The notes under the pieces: generated by a model
Seen by the model: the letters and a program-made list of their open reading frames with translations, nothing else
Told to the model about the DNA's origin: nothing
Database searches by the model: none
Shown here: piece after piece, positions 26,740-34,307 of the stretch
Numbering within the stretch: the stretch's first letter is position 1
How the letters are laid out: each line of letters begins with the position of its first letter
Source of the DNA: Streptomyces malaysiensis subsp. samsunensis
GTDB lineage: Bacteria > Actinomycetota > Actinomycetes > Streptomycetales > Streptomycetaceae
Direction of reading: 5' to 3'
Assembly (NCBI RefSeq): GCF_024519315.1
Contig: NZ_JANIIC010000029.1
Location: 1 to 64,000 of the forward strand
DNA length: 64,000 bases
Position numbers and translations under genes: made by a program

Positions 26740-27355
26740 CAAGCGGTCGAAGGGCATCTCCGCGTTCGTCGTCGAGAAGTCCGACGAGGGCGTGTCGTTC
26801 GGCGCGCCGGAGAAGAAGCTGGGCATCAAGGGGGCGCCGACCCGTGAGGTGTACCTCGACCACGTGCGAATCCCGGCCGACCGCATGATCGGTACCGAGG
26901 GCACCGGCTTCGCGACGGCGATGAAGACGCTGGACCACACCCGTGTCACCATCGCGGCGCAGGCCCTCGGTATCGCCCAGGGCGCGCTGGACCATGCCAA
27001 GGGGTACGCCCGGGAGCGCAAGCAGTTCGGCAAGCCGATCGGCGACTTCCAGGGCGTGCAGTTCATGCTCGCCGACATGGCGATGAAGCTGGAGGCCGCC
27101 CGCCAGCTCACCTATGCCGCGACCGCCAAGTCCGAGCGCGTCGACTCCGACCTCACCTTCTGCGGAGCTGCGGCCAAGTGCTTCGCCTCGGATGCCGCCA
27201 TGCAGATCACCACAGACGCCGTACAACTCCTGGGCGGCTATGGCTTCACACGCGACTATCCGGTGGAGCGGATGATGCGCGATGCCAAGATCACGCAGAT
27301 CTATGAAGGTACGAATCAGGTCCAGCGGATCGTCATGGCCCGCAACCTCCCGTAG
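26740..27355 (+). pseudogene. Acyl-CoA dehydrogenase, 5'-truncated
   Basis: About 205 residues from KRSKGISAFVVEK to the natural end at RNLP. The FAD/acyl-CoA C-terminal half is complete: RVTIAAQALGIAQGALDHA, GYARERKQFGKPI, QLLGGYGFTRDYPVERMMRDAKI, and the catalytic Glu in IYEGTNQVQ. The N-terminal half is missing and the sequence before 26740 does not match the family. Without the N-terminal and middle domains the enzyme cannot fold. Base composition and codon use look normal, so the truncation may be recent. Confidence 0.8.
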
Positions 27356-28225
27356 GTGCGAGGCAGCAGCTACGGCCCCCGTGGGCGCACGAGCAGCTCT
27401 TCTCGTTCCGCCACCAGACCTCGGACCGCACACCACCTTGCGCGAACGGCGCAGCGGTCGGATCGCCCGAGGTCACTAGCTCCGGTGCCGGACGCGTGCG
27501 GCGATGGCAGTGGCGTCGCCTGGCGATTCCACTACTAACTTTAGAGGAGCCCGGAAGGACAGCAGGCCGAGTATCGGTGGCTCCTCTGCCTCGGCGGTGG
27601 GCCGTGCGCCCGGCAGGTCGCGGGCGGCTGCCCGCAGTGCCACGGCTGCCTCCGCGAGGCAATGGACGTGAGTCGTCGATTTCACTGCGCCGTCGTGACG
27701 TTTCAGGCCCGTCCGGCCTCTGGCTGCTTCGTCAACCGAGGCGTTCCATGCGCATCGACGATACGGCACGGGTGGGTTGCTGGGCTTTATGGCTCGGCCG
27801 GTTTGAGCATCTGGAAGAGGATGAGACAACCGTCGATCGTGCGGTGACGACCGAATGGGAGCCCATCCGTGCGGCGGGTCCGCTGAGGCGTGGCGAGCAC
27901 CTGGAGACCGGGAGCGGCCGAACATTGACATCTCGACGTATCGCCACGACCCGGCATGATGCCCTGCGGGATGGCATGCACGGGTTCGTTGCGATCGACG
28001 TATTCGTTGTCGCTCGGAGACAACGGGCGAGCATCGCCCTGCCAGTCCTAGGCAGAAGCGGTCTCTGGTGCCGGCGGAGGCTGGAGGGCACGGTGATGGA
28101 GGCGGCCGCGATGCCTGGCCGCCAGGGTGGCGCCCGGGCATTGAAGACCGTGCTCGGCCGCTGAGCTGGGTTTCGGGGGTTCGCTTGCGCGTCGCCCATG
28201 TCTCTTACGTTCGGAGAACACCATC
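27356..28225. other. Decayed region without an intact gene
   Basis: 870 bases with open frames on both strands but no recognisable protein. Two parts are relics of the locus at 62.3-63.7 kb. Positions 27985-28125 resemble the promoter region at 63590-63740 (reverse strand, about 85 percent by eye). Positions 28137-28188 are identical to 62331-62382 reversed, the 3' end of the SRPBCC gene and following spacer. The upstream SDR and most of the SRPBCC gene are deleted here. Confidence 0.6.
28137..28188 (+). repeat. Inverted copy of 62331-62382 (52 bp identical)
   Basis: It carries the last codons of an SRPBCC gene (ALKTVLGR and stop) and the following spacer. The same 52 bases occur on the opposite strand at 62331-62382. 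Confidence 0.85.
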
Positions 28226-29023
28226 ATGACGTCCCACCCCAATCACCACCCCGCACCGGTGACCATCCAGGCCCGCCGGCTGGAGGGCAAGGTCATCCTG
28301 ATCACCGGCGCGTCCGCCGGCATGGGCGAAGCCGCCACGCGTCGCTTCGCCGCCGAAGGGGCACACGTCGTGGCCGGTGCCCGGCGCACCGACCGCCTCC
28401 AGACGCTGGCGGCCGAGCTGTCGACCGCCGACAACCAGGTCATCGCCGTGCCACTGGATGTGACCGAGGAGGCCACGGTGGAAGCCGCCGTGGCCGCCGC
28501 GGTCAAGCGGTTCGGCCGCCTCGACGGCGCGCTCAACAGCGCCGGCATCACCAGCGACGGCACACCACTGCATGAGAAGGACACCGATGCCTACGACCGG
28601 GTCATGGAGGTCAACGCCAGGGGTGTCTTCCTGTCCATGAAGCACGAGATCCCCGCGCTGCTCGCCGCCCAGGGCGGCTCGATCGTCAACGTCTCCTCCG
28701 TCGGCGGCATGGTCGGAGTGGCGGGCATCTCGGAGTACGTCGCCTCGAAATGGGCCGTCAACGGCCTCACCAAGAGCGCGGCCCTGGAACTGGCCTCCGC
28801 CAACGTGCGCGTCAACTCCCTCGCACCGGGCTCCACCCGCACCGAGATGTGGGACACGCTGCCCATCGAGCTCCAGGAGCACCTGGCCTCCATGGCCCCG
28901 ATGAACCAGATCGCCCTGGCCGACGACATGGCCCGCGCCGCCCTGTTCCTGCTGTCCGACGAAAGCCGCTGGACCACCGGCGCCATCATCCCCGCCGAAG
29001 GCGGCCACCACATCGGACGCTGA
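28226..29023 (+). CDS. Short-chain dehydrogenase/reductase
   Basis: A 265-residue SDR. The Rossmann motif is TGASAGMG with Arg-Arg following (GARRTDR), which suggests NADP(H). NSAG replaces the common NNAG. Catalytic Ser is in VNVSSVGG, with Tyr and Lys in YVASKWA. The family C-terminus (LLSDESRWTTGAIIPAEGGH) is complete. ATG 28226 follows CGGAGAA. The last third of the gene plus its trailer is repeated almost exactly on the opposite strand at 62151-62332. The gene once lay behind an SRPBCC gene, to judge from the remnant at 28137. A strong hairpin follows the stop codon. Confidence 0.88.
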   Translation: MTSHPNHHPAPVTIQARRLEGKVILITGASAGMGEAATRRFAAEGAHVVAGARRTDRLQTLAAELSTADNQVIAVPLDVTEEATVEAAVAAAVKRFGRLDGALNSAGITSDGTPLHEKDTDAYDRVMEVNARGVFLSMKHEIPALLAAQGGSIVNVSSVGGMVGVAGISEYVASKWAVNGLTKSAALELASANVRVNSLAPGSTRTEMWDTLPIELQEHLASMAPMNQIALADDMARAALFLLSDESRWTTGAIIPAEGGHHIGR

Positions 29024-29039
29024 CCAACAGATGCTCGGG
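28858..29039 (+). repeat. Inverted near-identical copy of 62151-62332 (182 bp)
   Basis: It covers the last 55 codons of the SDR and 16 bases beyond. By eye only two adjacent bases differ (GCCCTGGCCG against GCCCCTGCCG). Confidence 0.85.
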
Positions 29040-29067
29040 GGCCCCGCCACAGCGGCGCCCCCGAGCA
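29032..29067. terminator. Hairpin after the SDR
   Basis: Arms TGCTCGGGGGC (29032-29042) and GCCCCCGAGCA (29057-29067) pair perfectly over 11 bases. It follows the SDR stop at 29023 and sits before the convergent aldolase gene, so it may act in both directions. Confidence 0.75.
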
Positions 29068-29108
29068 CATGTGGGTGCCGGACCAACTAGCGACCGGCGG
29101 CTCGGGGC

Positions 29109-30032
29109 TCAGCTTTCGCCGTCAAGGAGTCCAGAGCCTTCCCTCAACAGTTCCTCGACGCGCAGGGTCCCCTGCGCGGTCAGCGCGGTGAGCGGTTCGC
29201 GGACACGTGCCGATGAGATGAGGCCCTGCTTGTGGAGGACGTACTTCAAAGGAGCCGGATTGGTCTCGACGAACAGCAGATCCACCAAAGGATGCAGACC
29301 GTAGTGCAATTCGCGCGCCGTGGCGTGGTCTCCGGCTTCCCACGCTTCGTACATGCGGGCCACGGCAGCCGGAGCCAGATTGGACACGGCGCTGATGAAG
29401 CCGCGGCCACCGAGTGCGAGGAGGGGCAGGCCGAGCAGTTCGATCCCGGACCACACCAGGAAGCCGGTGCCGGTCTTGTGCAGGACGCGCGAGAAGTGTT
29501 CGAAGTCCTTGGTCGTTTCCTTGATGCCCACGATGTTGCCGAAGTCGCGGTAGAGACTGTTGACGGTGCCGGGCGCGATGTCGACAGCGGTGCGCGAAGG
29601 CACGTTGTAGATGATCAGCGGCAGGTCGGGGAACTCACGGGCGATCGTCGCGTACCACTGATACAGGCCCTCCTGGGTGGGGCGTGCGTAGTAGGGGGTG
29701 ATGATCAGGGCGGCATCGGCGCCCGCGCTCTGGGCGGCAGCGGTGATTTCCACGGTTTCGCCGAGCTTGGCGGAGCCCGTGCCAGGAAGGAACGGCACCG
29801 CGTCGGCGACTTCCTCGGCGACTGCCTTGATGGCCTCGATCCGCTCCGCGACGGACTGGGCTCCCGGTTCTCCTGTGGAGCCGCCGATCGAGATGCCGTG
29901 TGAGCCGGCCTCCAGTTGTCGGCGGACCAGACCCCGCAGGGATGGCAGGTCCAGGGTGCCGTCGCTTGTGAAAGGCGTGATGACGGGAGCCACGGAACCC
30001 TTGATCTGCGTCGGATCGCTACGGAACTTCAT
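29109..30032 (-). CDS. DapA-like aldolase/lyase (DHDPS/NAL superfamily)
   Basis: A 307-residue class I aldolase. GGSTGE is the pyruvate carboxylate-binding motif, Tyr in IIYNVPSRT is the proton shuttle, and Lys in VGIKETT forms the Schiff base. Length and order are those of dihydrodipicolinate synthase, but as last gene of a catabolic operon it more likely cleaves or hydrates a pyruvate adduct. ATG 30032 has GAGGTGAGGA upstream. Its neighbours are a gentisate-dioxygenase-like cupin and a FAH-family hydrolase, so a role late in ring degradation is plausible (inference). A lysine-pathway role is less likely here. Confidence 0.85.
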   Translation of the reverse strand: MKFRSDPTQIKGSVAPVITPFTSDGTLDLPSLRGLVRRQLEAGSHGISIGGSTGEPGAQSVAERIEAIKAVAEEVADAVPFLPGTGSAKLGETVEITAAAQSAGADAALIITPYYARPTQEGLYQWYATIAREFPDLPLIIYNVPSRTAVDIAPGTVNSLYRDFGNIVGIKETTKDFEHFSRVLHKTGTGFLVWSGIELLGLPLLALGGRGFISAVSNLAPAAVARMYEAWEAGDHATARELHYGLHPLVDLLFVETNPAPLKYVLHKQGLISSARVREPLTALTAQGTLRVEELLREGSGLLDGES

Positions 30033-30068
30033 GCGGTCCTCACCTCGTCGTGTGCTCGTTCGCGCACC

Positions 30069-31229
30069 TCAGGCGCCTGTCGTACGGGGGCCGACATATC
30101 CGGTCTGGCCGGCTTCGGAACCGAGGGCGAGGATCGGGCCGGACATCTTCTCCTGCCAGATCAGCGATTCCATGCCGATGTGCAGGGGGTGGTCCTGGAC
30201 GGTGAAGACGCCGAAGCCGTCGGGGCCGTGGTAGTGGTCGTGCTCGCTCCACCCGGGGGCCGACAGCAGCAGGTCGCCGGCGCTCCAGTCGACGACGTGT
30301 CCTTCGACGACGCTCTTGCCGGAGCCGAGGAAGTGATAATTGATGGCGACGGAGCTGTGTCGGTGGCCGCGGCGCAGCGGCTGCGCCGCGACGCCGGGCG
30401 GCATCGAGGAGGCGGTCACGAAGAAGCTGTGGGTGGCCCCGTTGCGGCGTTCGGTCGCCGGGTTGTACAGGGCCATGATCGTCCGCTTGCCGTCGCCCTC
30501 CTCCCAGGACAGGTGCTCGCGGACCTCGCGCCAGGCCCAGTGCAGCGGGTTGTTTTCGACAACCTCGATGTCTACGAGGTATTCGTAACCCCGCAGCCGG
30601 GCGCCGGAGTCGTTGAGTTCGATGTCGGGGGCGGTTTCGCGGATGTAGCGCTCGGACCTGCGGTCGGCGGAAGGCGGGACACTGGGGCCCGCGGCCATCT
30701 GCTGGTCGGTGAGCGGCTCACTGTAGAGAACTCCGAGCTTGGCCAGGAGCGGAGCATTGGAGTAGCTCAATCGAACCCAGAGTTCGTCGCCGTCGTTCTC
30801 GAAGTAATGGCCCTTCATCGAGGGGATGCTGCACACGTCCCAGCGCTCCATGCGCGTGGACCTGCCGACGACGTGGACAACGCCGCGGCCGCTGATACCG
30901 ATCTCGACCTGCCCCGTGTTGCGCCGCAGCGGTGTGGTCCGCTCGCCCGGCTTGAGCACGTCGATGGTAACGTCAACGCCGGGAGCGAGTCCCGGACCGA
31001 GGCCCACAGCGTCCGGATGCACGATGAGAGTGCCTCGACGGCCGTTTGCCGGCTGGGGGAGAGAGGCGAGGCGCTCGATCTCCGCCTCGATCCGGGCCCG
31101 GGAGATCTTCACCGGTGCCCAGGGCCGGATCGGCTCGGGCTCCTGCCCGCTGATGTCCACGAACCGGGCGTGCACATCCGGTGCGGCGGGGAGGGCGTCG
31201 ATGTCTGAGGGGGAAGAAGTGACGCTCAC
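30069..31229 (-). CDS. Double-cupin dioxygenase, gentisate 1,2-dioxygenase-like
   Basis: A 386-residue protein with two cupin regions, about 105-200 and 275-370. The second has GHRHSSVAINYHFLG and, further on, GWSEHDHYHG, whose His residues could hold an iron as in gentisate-type dioxygenases. VVEGHVVDWSAGDLLL is the typical second cupin strand pair. GTG 31229 is preceded by AAGGAG. The first cupin has fewer His residues and may be structural. In the operon FAH, OCD, cupin, aldolase it would be the ring-cleavage step, with the FAH protein acting on a fumarylpyruvate-like product (inference). The exact aromatic substrate cannot be read from sequence. Confidence 0.75.
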   Translation of the reverse strand: MSVTSSPSDIDALPAAPDVHARFVDISGQEPEPIRPWAPVKISRARIEAEIERLASLPQPANGRRGTLIVHPDAVGLGPGLAPGVDVTIDVLKPGERTTPLRRNTGQVEIGISGRGVVHVVGRSTRMERWDVCSIPSMKGHYFENDGDELWVRLSYSNAPLLAKLGVLYSEPLTDQQMAAGPSVPPSADRRSERYIRETAPDIELNDSGARLRGYEYLVDIEVVENNPLHWAWREVREHLSWEEGDGKRTIMALYNPATERRNGATHSFFVTASSMPPGVAAQPLRRGHRHSSVAINYHFLGSGKSVVEGHVVDWSAGDLLLSAPGWSEHDHYHGPDGFGVFTVQDHPLHIGMESLIWQEKMSGPILALGSEAGQTGYVGPRTTGA

Positions 31230-31246
31230 GGTAACGGCTCCTTGGT

Positions 31247-32179
31247 CTATTTCTGTGGAGAGAGTCGGGCGCCGCGGAGCAGCAGTGCGGCGACCGAAAG
31301 GTCGGACAGTCCCATGCCCATGCCCTTGAAGACGGTGCAGCGTGGCCGCTCAGGTCGGGCCACCTTGCCGGTGACCAGATCGGCGAGCCGGTGGACCGAA
31401 GTCCAGTCGTCGCCGAAGAATTCGCCCAGTTCGCGTGAGCCTCGTCGCGCGTTGGACACGCTGTCGACCACGGTGAGTGCTGAGGACGCCAACAGAGCCG
31501 CGTCGAATTCCGCGTTGGCGGGAAGGATCGCGCCGACCGCGTTGAGGTGGGCCCCTTCGGCCAGGGCGTCAAGGGTGAAGAACGGGTCGGTGGCACGGGT
31601 GATCAGCGTGACGATGGGAGCGTCCTGGGACGCTGCCTCAACCGTGGGGAACGCTTCAGCGGCGAGCCCGAGGTCCGTTTGCACCTGGGCGGCGAAGCCC
31701 ACTGCTCGCTCGGGGGTACGGCTCCAGACGCGGACCCGGCGCAGTTTCCGGACCGCGGCGATCGCGGCCACTTGGCGCAGGGCCTGGCGCCCCGTGCCCA
31801 GGACGGCGAGTTCATCGGCGTCCGGGTGGCTCATCCAGCGGGTGGCGATTCCCGAGACCGCGGCGGTACGCAGGGCACCGGCCACCCCGGCTTGCAGCGA
31901 GGCCCGCAGGCTGCCGTCGGCGGCGGAGAAGGCGGTGAGGAGGGCCGTCGCTCCGGCCGGGGTGTTGACCCAGGTTTTGAAGACGACGAGTTGTTCCTCG
32001 GTGTCGATCGCGCCCAGCGCATGGGCGCTACTCATGGGCGACCACGTGGCCATGGTCTTGTCGATGTTCCAGGCGGCACCCGTCGCCTCGTGCTCCAGGA
32101 CACCTTGTACGGCGTCGATGACGGACGGAAGGTCCGCGCGGGCTTCGACGTCCCGGTCGCTCCACTGGTAGGGGCTCAT
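31247..32179 (-). CDS. Ornithine cyclodeaminase/mu-crystallin-family protein
   Basis: A 310-residue NAD(P)-binding protein. Its ATG at 32179 overlaps the TGA of the FAH gene by four bases and has GGAGG upstream. VFKTWVNTPAG fits the family substrate/cofactor region, AVLGTGRQALRQVAAIAAVR is the Rossmann motif, and RVWSRTPERA follows. Members are ornithine cyclodeaminases, ketimine reductases or alanine dehydrogenases. No arginine or ornithine genes lie nearby, so a reductase role on an imine or keto compound of the catabolic pathway is more likely (inference). The C-terminus (KGMGMGLSDLSVAALLL) is complete. Confidence 0.82.
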   Translation of the reverse strand: MSPYQWSDRDVEARADLPSVIDAVQGVLEHEATGAAWNIDKTMATWSPMSSAHALGAIDTEEQLVVFKTWVNTPAGATALLTAFSAADGSLRASLQAGVAGALRTAAVSGIATRWMSHPDADELAVLGTGRQALRQVAAIAAVRKLRRVRVWSRTPERAVGFAAQVQTDLGLAAEAFPTVEAASQDAPIVTLITRATDPFFTLDALAEGAHLNAVGAILPANAEFDAALLASSALTVVDSVSNARRGSRELGEFFGDDWTSVHRLADLVTGKVARPERPRCTVFKGMGMGLSDLSVAALLLRGARLSPQK

Positions 32180-33039
32180 CGGTGTACCTCCGCGGGGTTC
32201 AAGGAGCGAGCCTCGTCGGCGACCGGGTTCCGGAGCACGCCGATGCCCGCCACTTCGACTTCGAGCTCGTCTCCCGGGCGCAGATACCGGGGGGGATCTT
32301 GGCGGTGGCCGATGCCCTGAGGGGTCCCGGTGGCGATGACATCGCCGGGTCGCAGTGGGGTGAAGGCGCTGATGTACGCGAGCAGCTCGCCGAAGGAGAA
32401 GGTCAGCCGATCGGTCGAGTCGTCCTGCACGACTGTGCCGTTGAGCCGGGTGGTCACCCGCAGTGGACCGTCCCCCAGTTCGTCGGGGGTGACGAGCCAG
32501 GGCCCGCAGGAGCCGCTGGCGTACCAGTTCTTGCCCGCGGTTGCCTGCCGCGTGTGCAACTGCCAGTCCCGCACACTGTTCTCCGCCATGCAGGTGAAGC
32601 CCGCGATATGCCGGCCCGCGCGGTCGGCGGTCACCCGGCGCGCCGGGTGACCGACCACGAAGGCCACTTCGCCCTCCCAGTCCAGGGAATCCGTGTCGTA
32701 CGGGCGGACCACCGAACGCCCCGCGCCGACGAAGGAGTCGGGGAAACGGGTGAACAGGGTGGGCCACTCGGGCGGCGCCTCCTGGGACTCCACGGCGTGG
32801 GACGGGTAGTTGTACCCGACGCACACGACCTTGGCGTGCGGCCCGATGGGGGGCTGCCATGTGACGGTGCTGATGGGCCAGCGGGGATCGTCAGGGCGTG
32901 GCGTGGCGTTGTGGAGTTCGGTCAGCATCGCCTCGAAGGAGGCCATGCGGTGCCCCAGGTCAACCACTTCGTCTCCGTCGACCACACCGAACGACGCCCC
33001 GGATCCGTCAGGTGGTGTGTGGAAGCGCGCCAGCTTCAT
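32176..33039 (-). CDS. Fumarylacetoacetate hydrolase-family protein
   Basis: A 287-residue FAH-family enzyme, the first gene of a four-gene leftward operon. VGYNYPSH and the metal-binding block DWEGEVAFVVG (Glu-x-Glu with a downstream Asp) are visible. FTCMAENSVRDWQ, with later LLAYISAFTPLRPGDVIATGTPQGIG, are family hallmarks. Members hydrolyse C-C bonds in acylpyruvates such as fumarylpyruvate or decarboxylate/isomerise related acids. ATG 33039 follows GCAAGGAG. The CATAA-N8-TTATG site at 33123 lies 84-101 bases upstream and may be the LysR target. Confidence 0.88.
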   Translation of the reverse strand: MKLARFHTPPDGSGASFGVVDGDEVVDLGHRMASFEAMLTELHNATPRPDDPRWPISTVTWQPPIGPHAKVVCVGYNYPSHAVESQEAPPEWPTLFTRFPDSFVGAGRSVVRPYDTDSLDWEGEVAFVVGHPARRVTADRAGRHIAGFTCMAENSVRDWQLHTRQATAGKNWYASGSCGPWLVTPDELGDGPLRVTTRLNGTVVQDDSTDRLTFSFGELLAYISAFTPLRPGDVIATGTPQGIGHRQDPPRYLRPGDELEVEVAGIGVLRNPVADEARSLNPAEVHR

Positions 33040-33122
33040 CGGGTGTGCTCCTTGCTCGGCTCTGTGCCCACCACGCTAGGTAAACAAGGAACATAAGTCC
33101 ATTAACGTTTTCTTTTATTCTT

Positions 33123-33140
33123 CATAACGCATTGTTTATG
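33123..33140. promoter_or_regulatory. Candidate LysR operator upstream of the FAH operon
   Basis: CATAACGCATTGTTTATG: arms CATAA and TTATG with an eight-base spacer. The same geometry occurs at 34107-34124 in the LysR/hyuA gap and, with one arm changed, at 51928-51945. It lies between the LysR stop and the FAH start. Confidence 0.55.
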
Positions 33141-33152
33141 TACTGGCGATGA

Positions 33153-34055
33153 CTACCGCCCCGCCAGCCTGATGGCGTCCAGTGCGGACGCCTGTAGGGG
33201 AGAGAAGTACTTGTCCGTCCGGTAGAACAGCCCGATGCGTTCGTGCAGGGCTCCGTCGGTGAACTCGATCGCCCGAAGTCTTCCCTCCGCGAGATCACGT
33301 TCCACTGAGTAGCGGGGGAAGAGCGCCGCCCAGCCGTGCTCGATGACCGCTGCCTTGATCGCCTCGGCATGGCCGAGTCGAATGACCGTGTCGAGCTCCC
33401 CGACGCCCAGTTCCTGTAGCTGAGTGTCGATGCTCCGCTGAAACGCCACATGCCTGGGCACTCCCACCATGGGCAGTTTGGGAAGGGCGCTCAGCGAGAC
33501 GGAGTCCGCCGTAGGCGGCCCACCCGGACTGGCGCACAGGATCAAGGGCTCGTCCAGCAGCGTCTCGGCGACGATGGAGGTGGGGAGTGCGCGTTCGTCG
33601 CGGGTCATCACGGCGAAGTCGACTTCGCCGATCTCCACGGCGTGCAGTGCGTGTTCCGGCTGGGTGACATGGACGGTGATATCGGCTCCGGGCCGCTCGG
33701 CGCGCAACGCTGTCATCAGGGGCGGCAGCAGATAGGTGCCGACGGCCAGGCTGGAGGCGAGCACAACACTGCCTCCCGTGCCGAGTGTCAGCTCCTCCAC
33801 GTCGCGGCGGACCTGCATACACCTGGCCAGCATCTCCCGGGCCCACAGGTGGGCCCGGGTGCCCGCCTCGGTCAGCACCATGCGACCGGAGGTCCGGACG
33901 AACAGCCGCGCCCCGATCCATTGCTCCAGCGCGCGGAGCTGGCTGGAGACCGCTGGCTGGGCGACCCTCAGCCGCTCGGCGGCGCGCGTCACGCTGCCTT
34001 CCTCCACCACGAGGCAGAAGACCTCGAGCCTGCGCAGCGAAAGTTGGGATTCCAT
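33153..34055 (-). CDS. LysR-family transcriptional regulator
   Basis: A 300-residue LTTR. The start is ATG 34055 with GGGAGG seven bases upstream; the GTG at 34073 is a less likely start. The N-terminal winged helix is at residues 1-60 (LRRLEVFCLVVEEGSVTRAAERL, split by a turn; AQPAVSSQLRALEQWIG). The linker helix and the two-lobe effector-binding domain follow (VVLASSLAVGTYLLPPL, DFAVMTRDERAL). It lies between a leftward catabolic operon (FAH first) and a divergent rightward one (hyuA first), each with a similar dyad upstream. It is therefore the best candidate regulator for both. The inducer is unknown. Confidence 0.88.
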   Translation of the reverse strand: MESQLSLRRLEVFCLVVEEGSVTRAAERLRVAQPAVSSQLRALEQWIGARLFVRTSGRMVLTEAGTRAHLWAREMLARCMQVRRDVEELTLGTGGSVVLASSLAVGTYLLPPLMTALRAERPGADITVHVTQPEHALHAVEIGEVDFAVMTRDERALPTSIVAETLLDEPLILCASPGGPPTADSVSLSALPKLPMVGVPRHVAFQRSIDTQLQELGVGELDTVIRLGHAEAIKAAVIEHGWAALFPRYSVERDLAEGRLRAIEFTDGALHERIGLFYRTDKYFSPLQASALDAIRLAGR

Positions 34056-34105
34056 GGGGCGGCCCTCCCGCACGGTCGTTCAGTTCCTGCCTCACTGGCA
34101 GTTCT

Positions 34106-34125
34106 CCATAAGGTATCCGTTATGG
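34106..34125. promoter_or_regulatory. Candidate LysR operator in the lysR-hyuA gap
   Basis: CCATAAGGTATCCGTTATGG: six-base arms (seven counting flanking T/A) around an eight-base spacer, 51 bases upstream of the LysR start. Compare 33123 and 51928. Confidence 0.6.
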
Positions 34126-34307
34126 ATTCATCGAACAAGCGTTACTATGCATATGGCTTGGATGCCTCTAGAGTTACTCGGCAACGCCGCATCTCTTGAG
34201 ATGAATGCGCCGGGTCAAGTACCTCTGCTGGGCCGACAACAAAGCGCCTGGTATTTGACTCCTCTTCGTGGCCGATCGGCTTAGCCATGCTTGGAGCTAG
34301 GGACAAC

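Noticed and set aside
27476..28164. Overlapping 220-codon frames on both strands in the decayed region
   Set aside because: Neither has recognisable motifs, and part of the DNA is a relic of promoter and gene-end sequence from the 62-63 kb locus.
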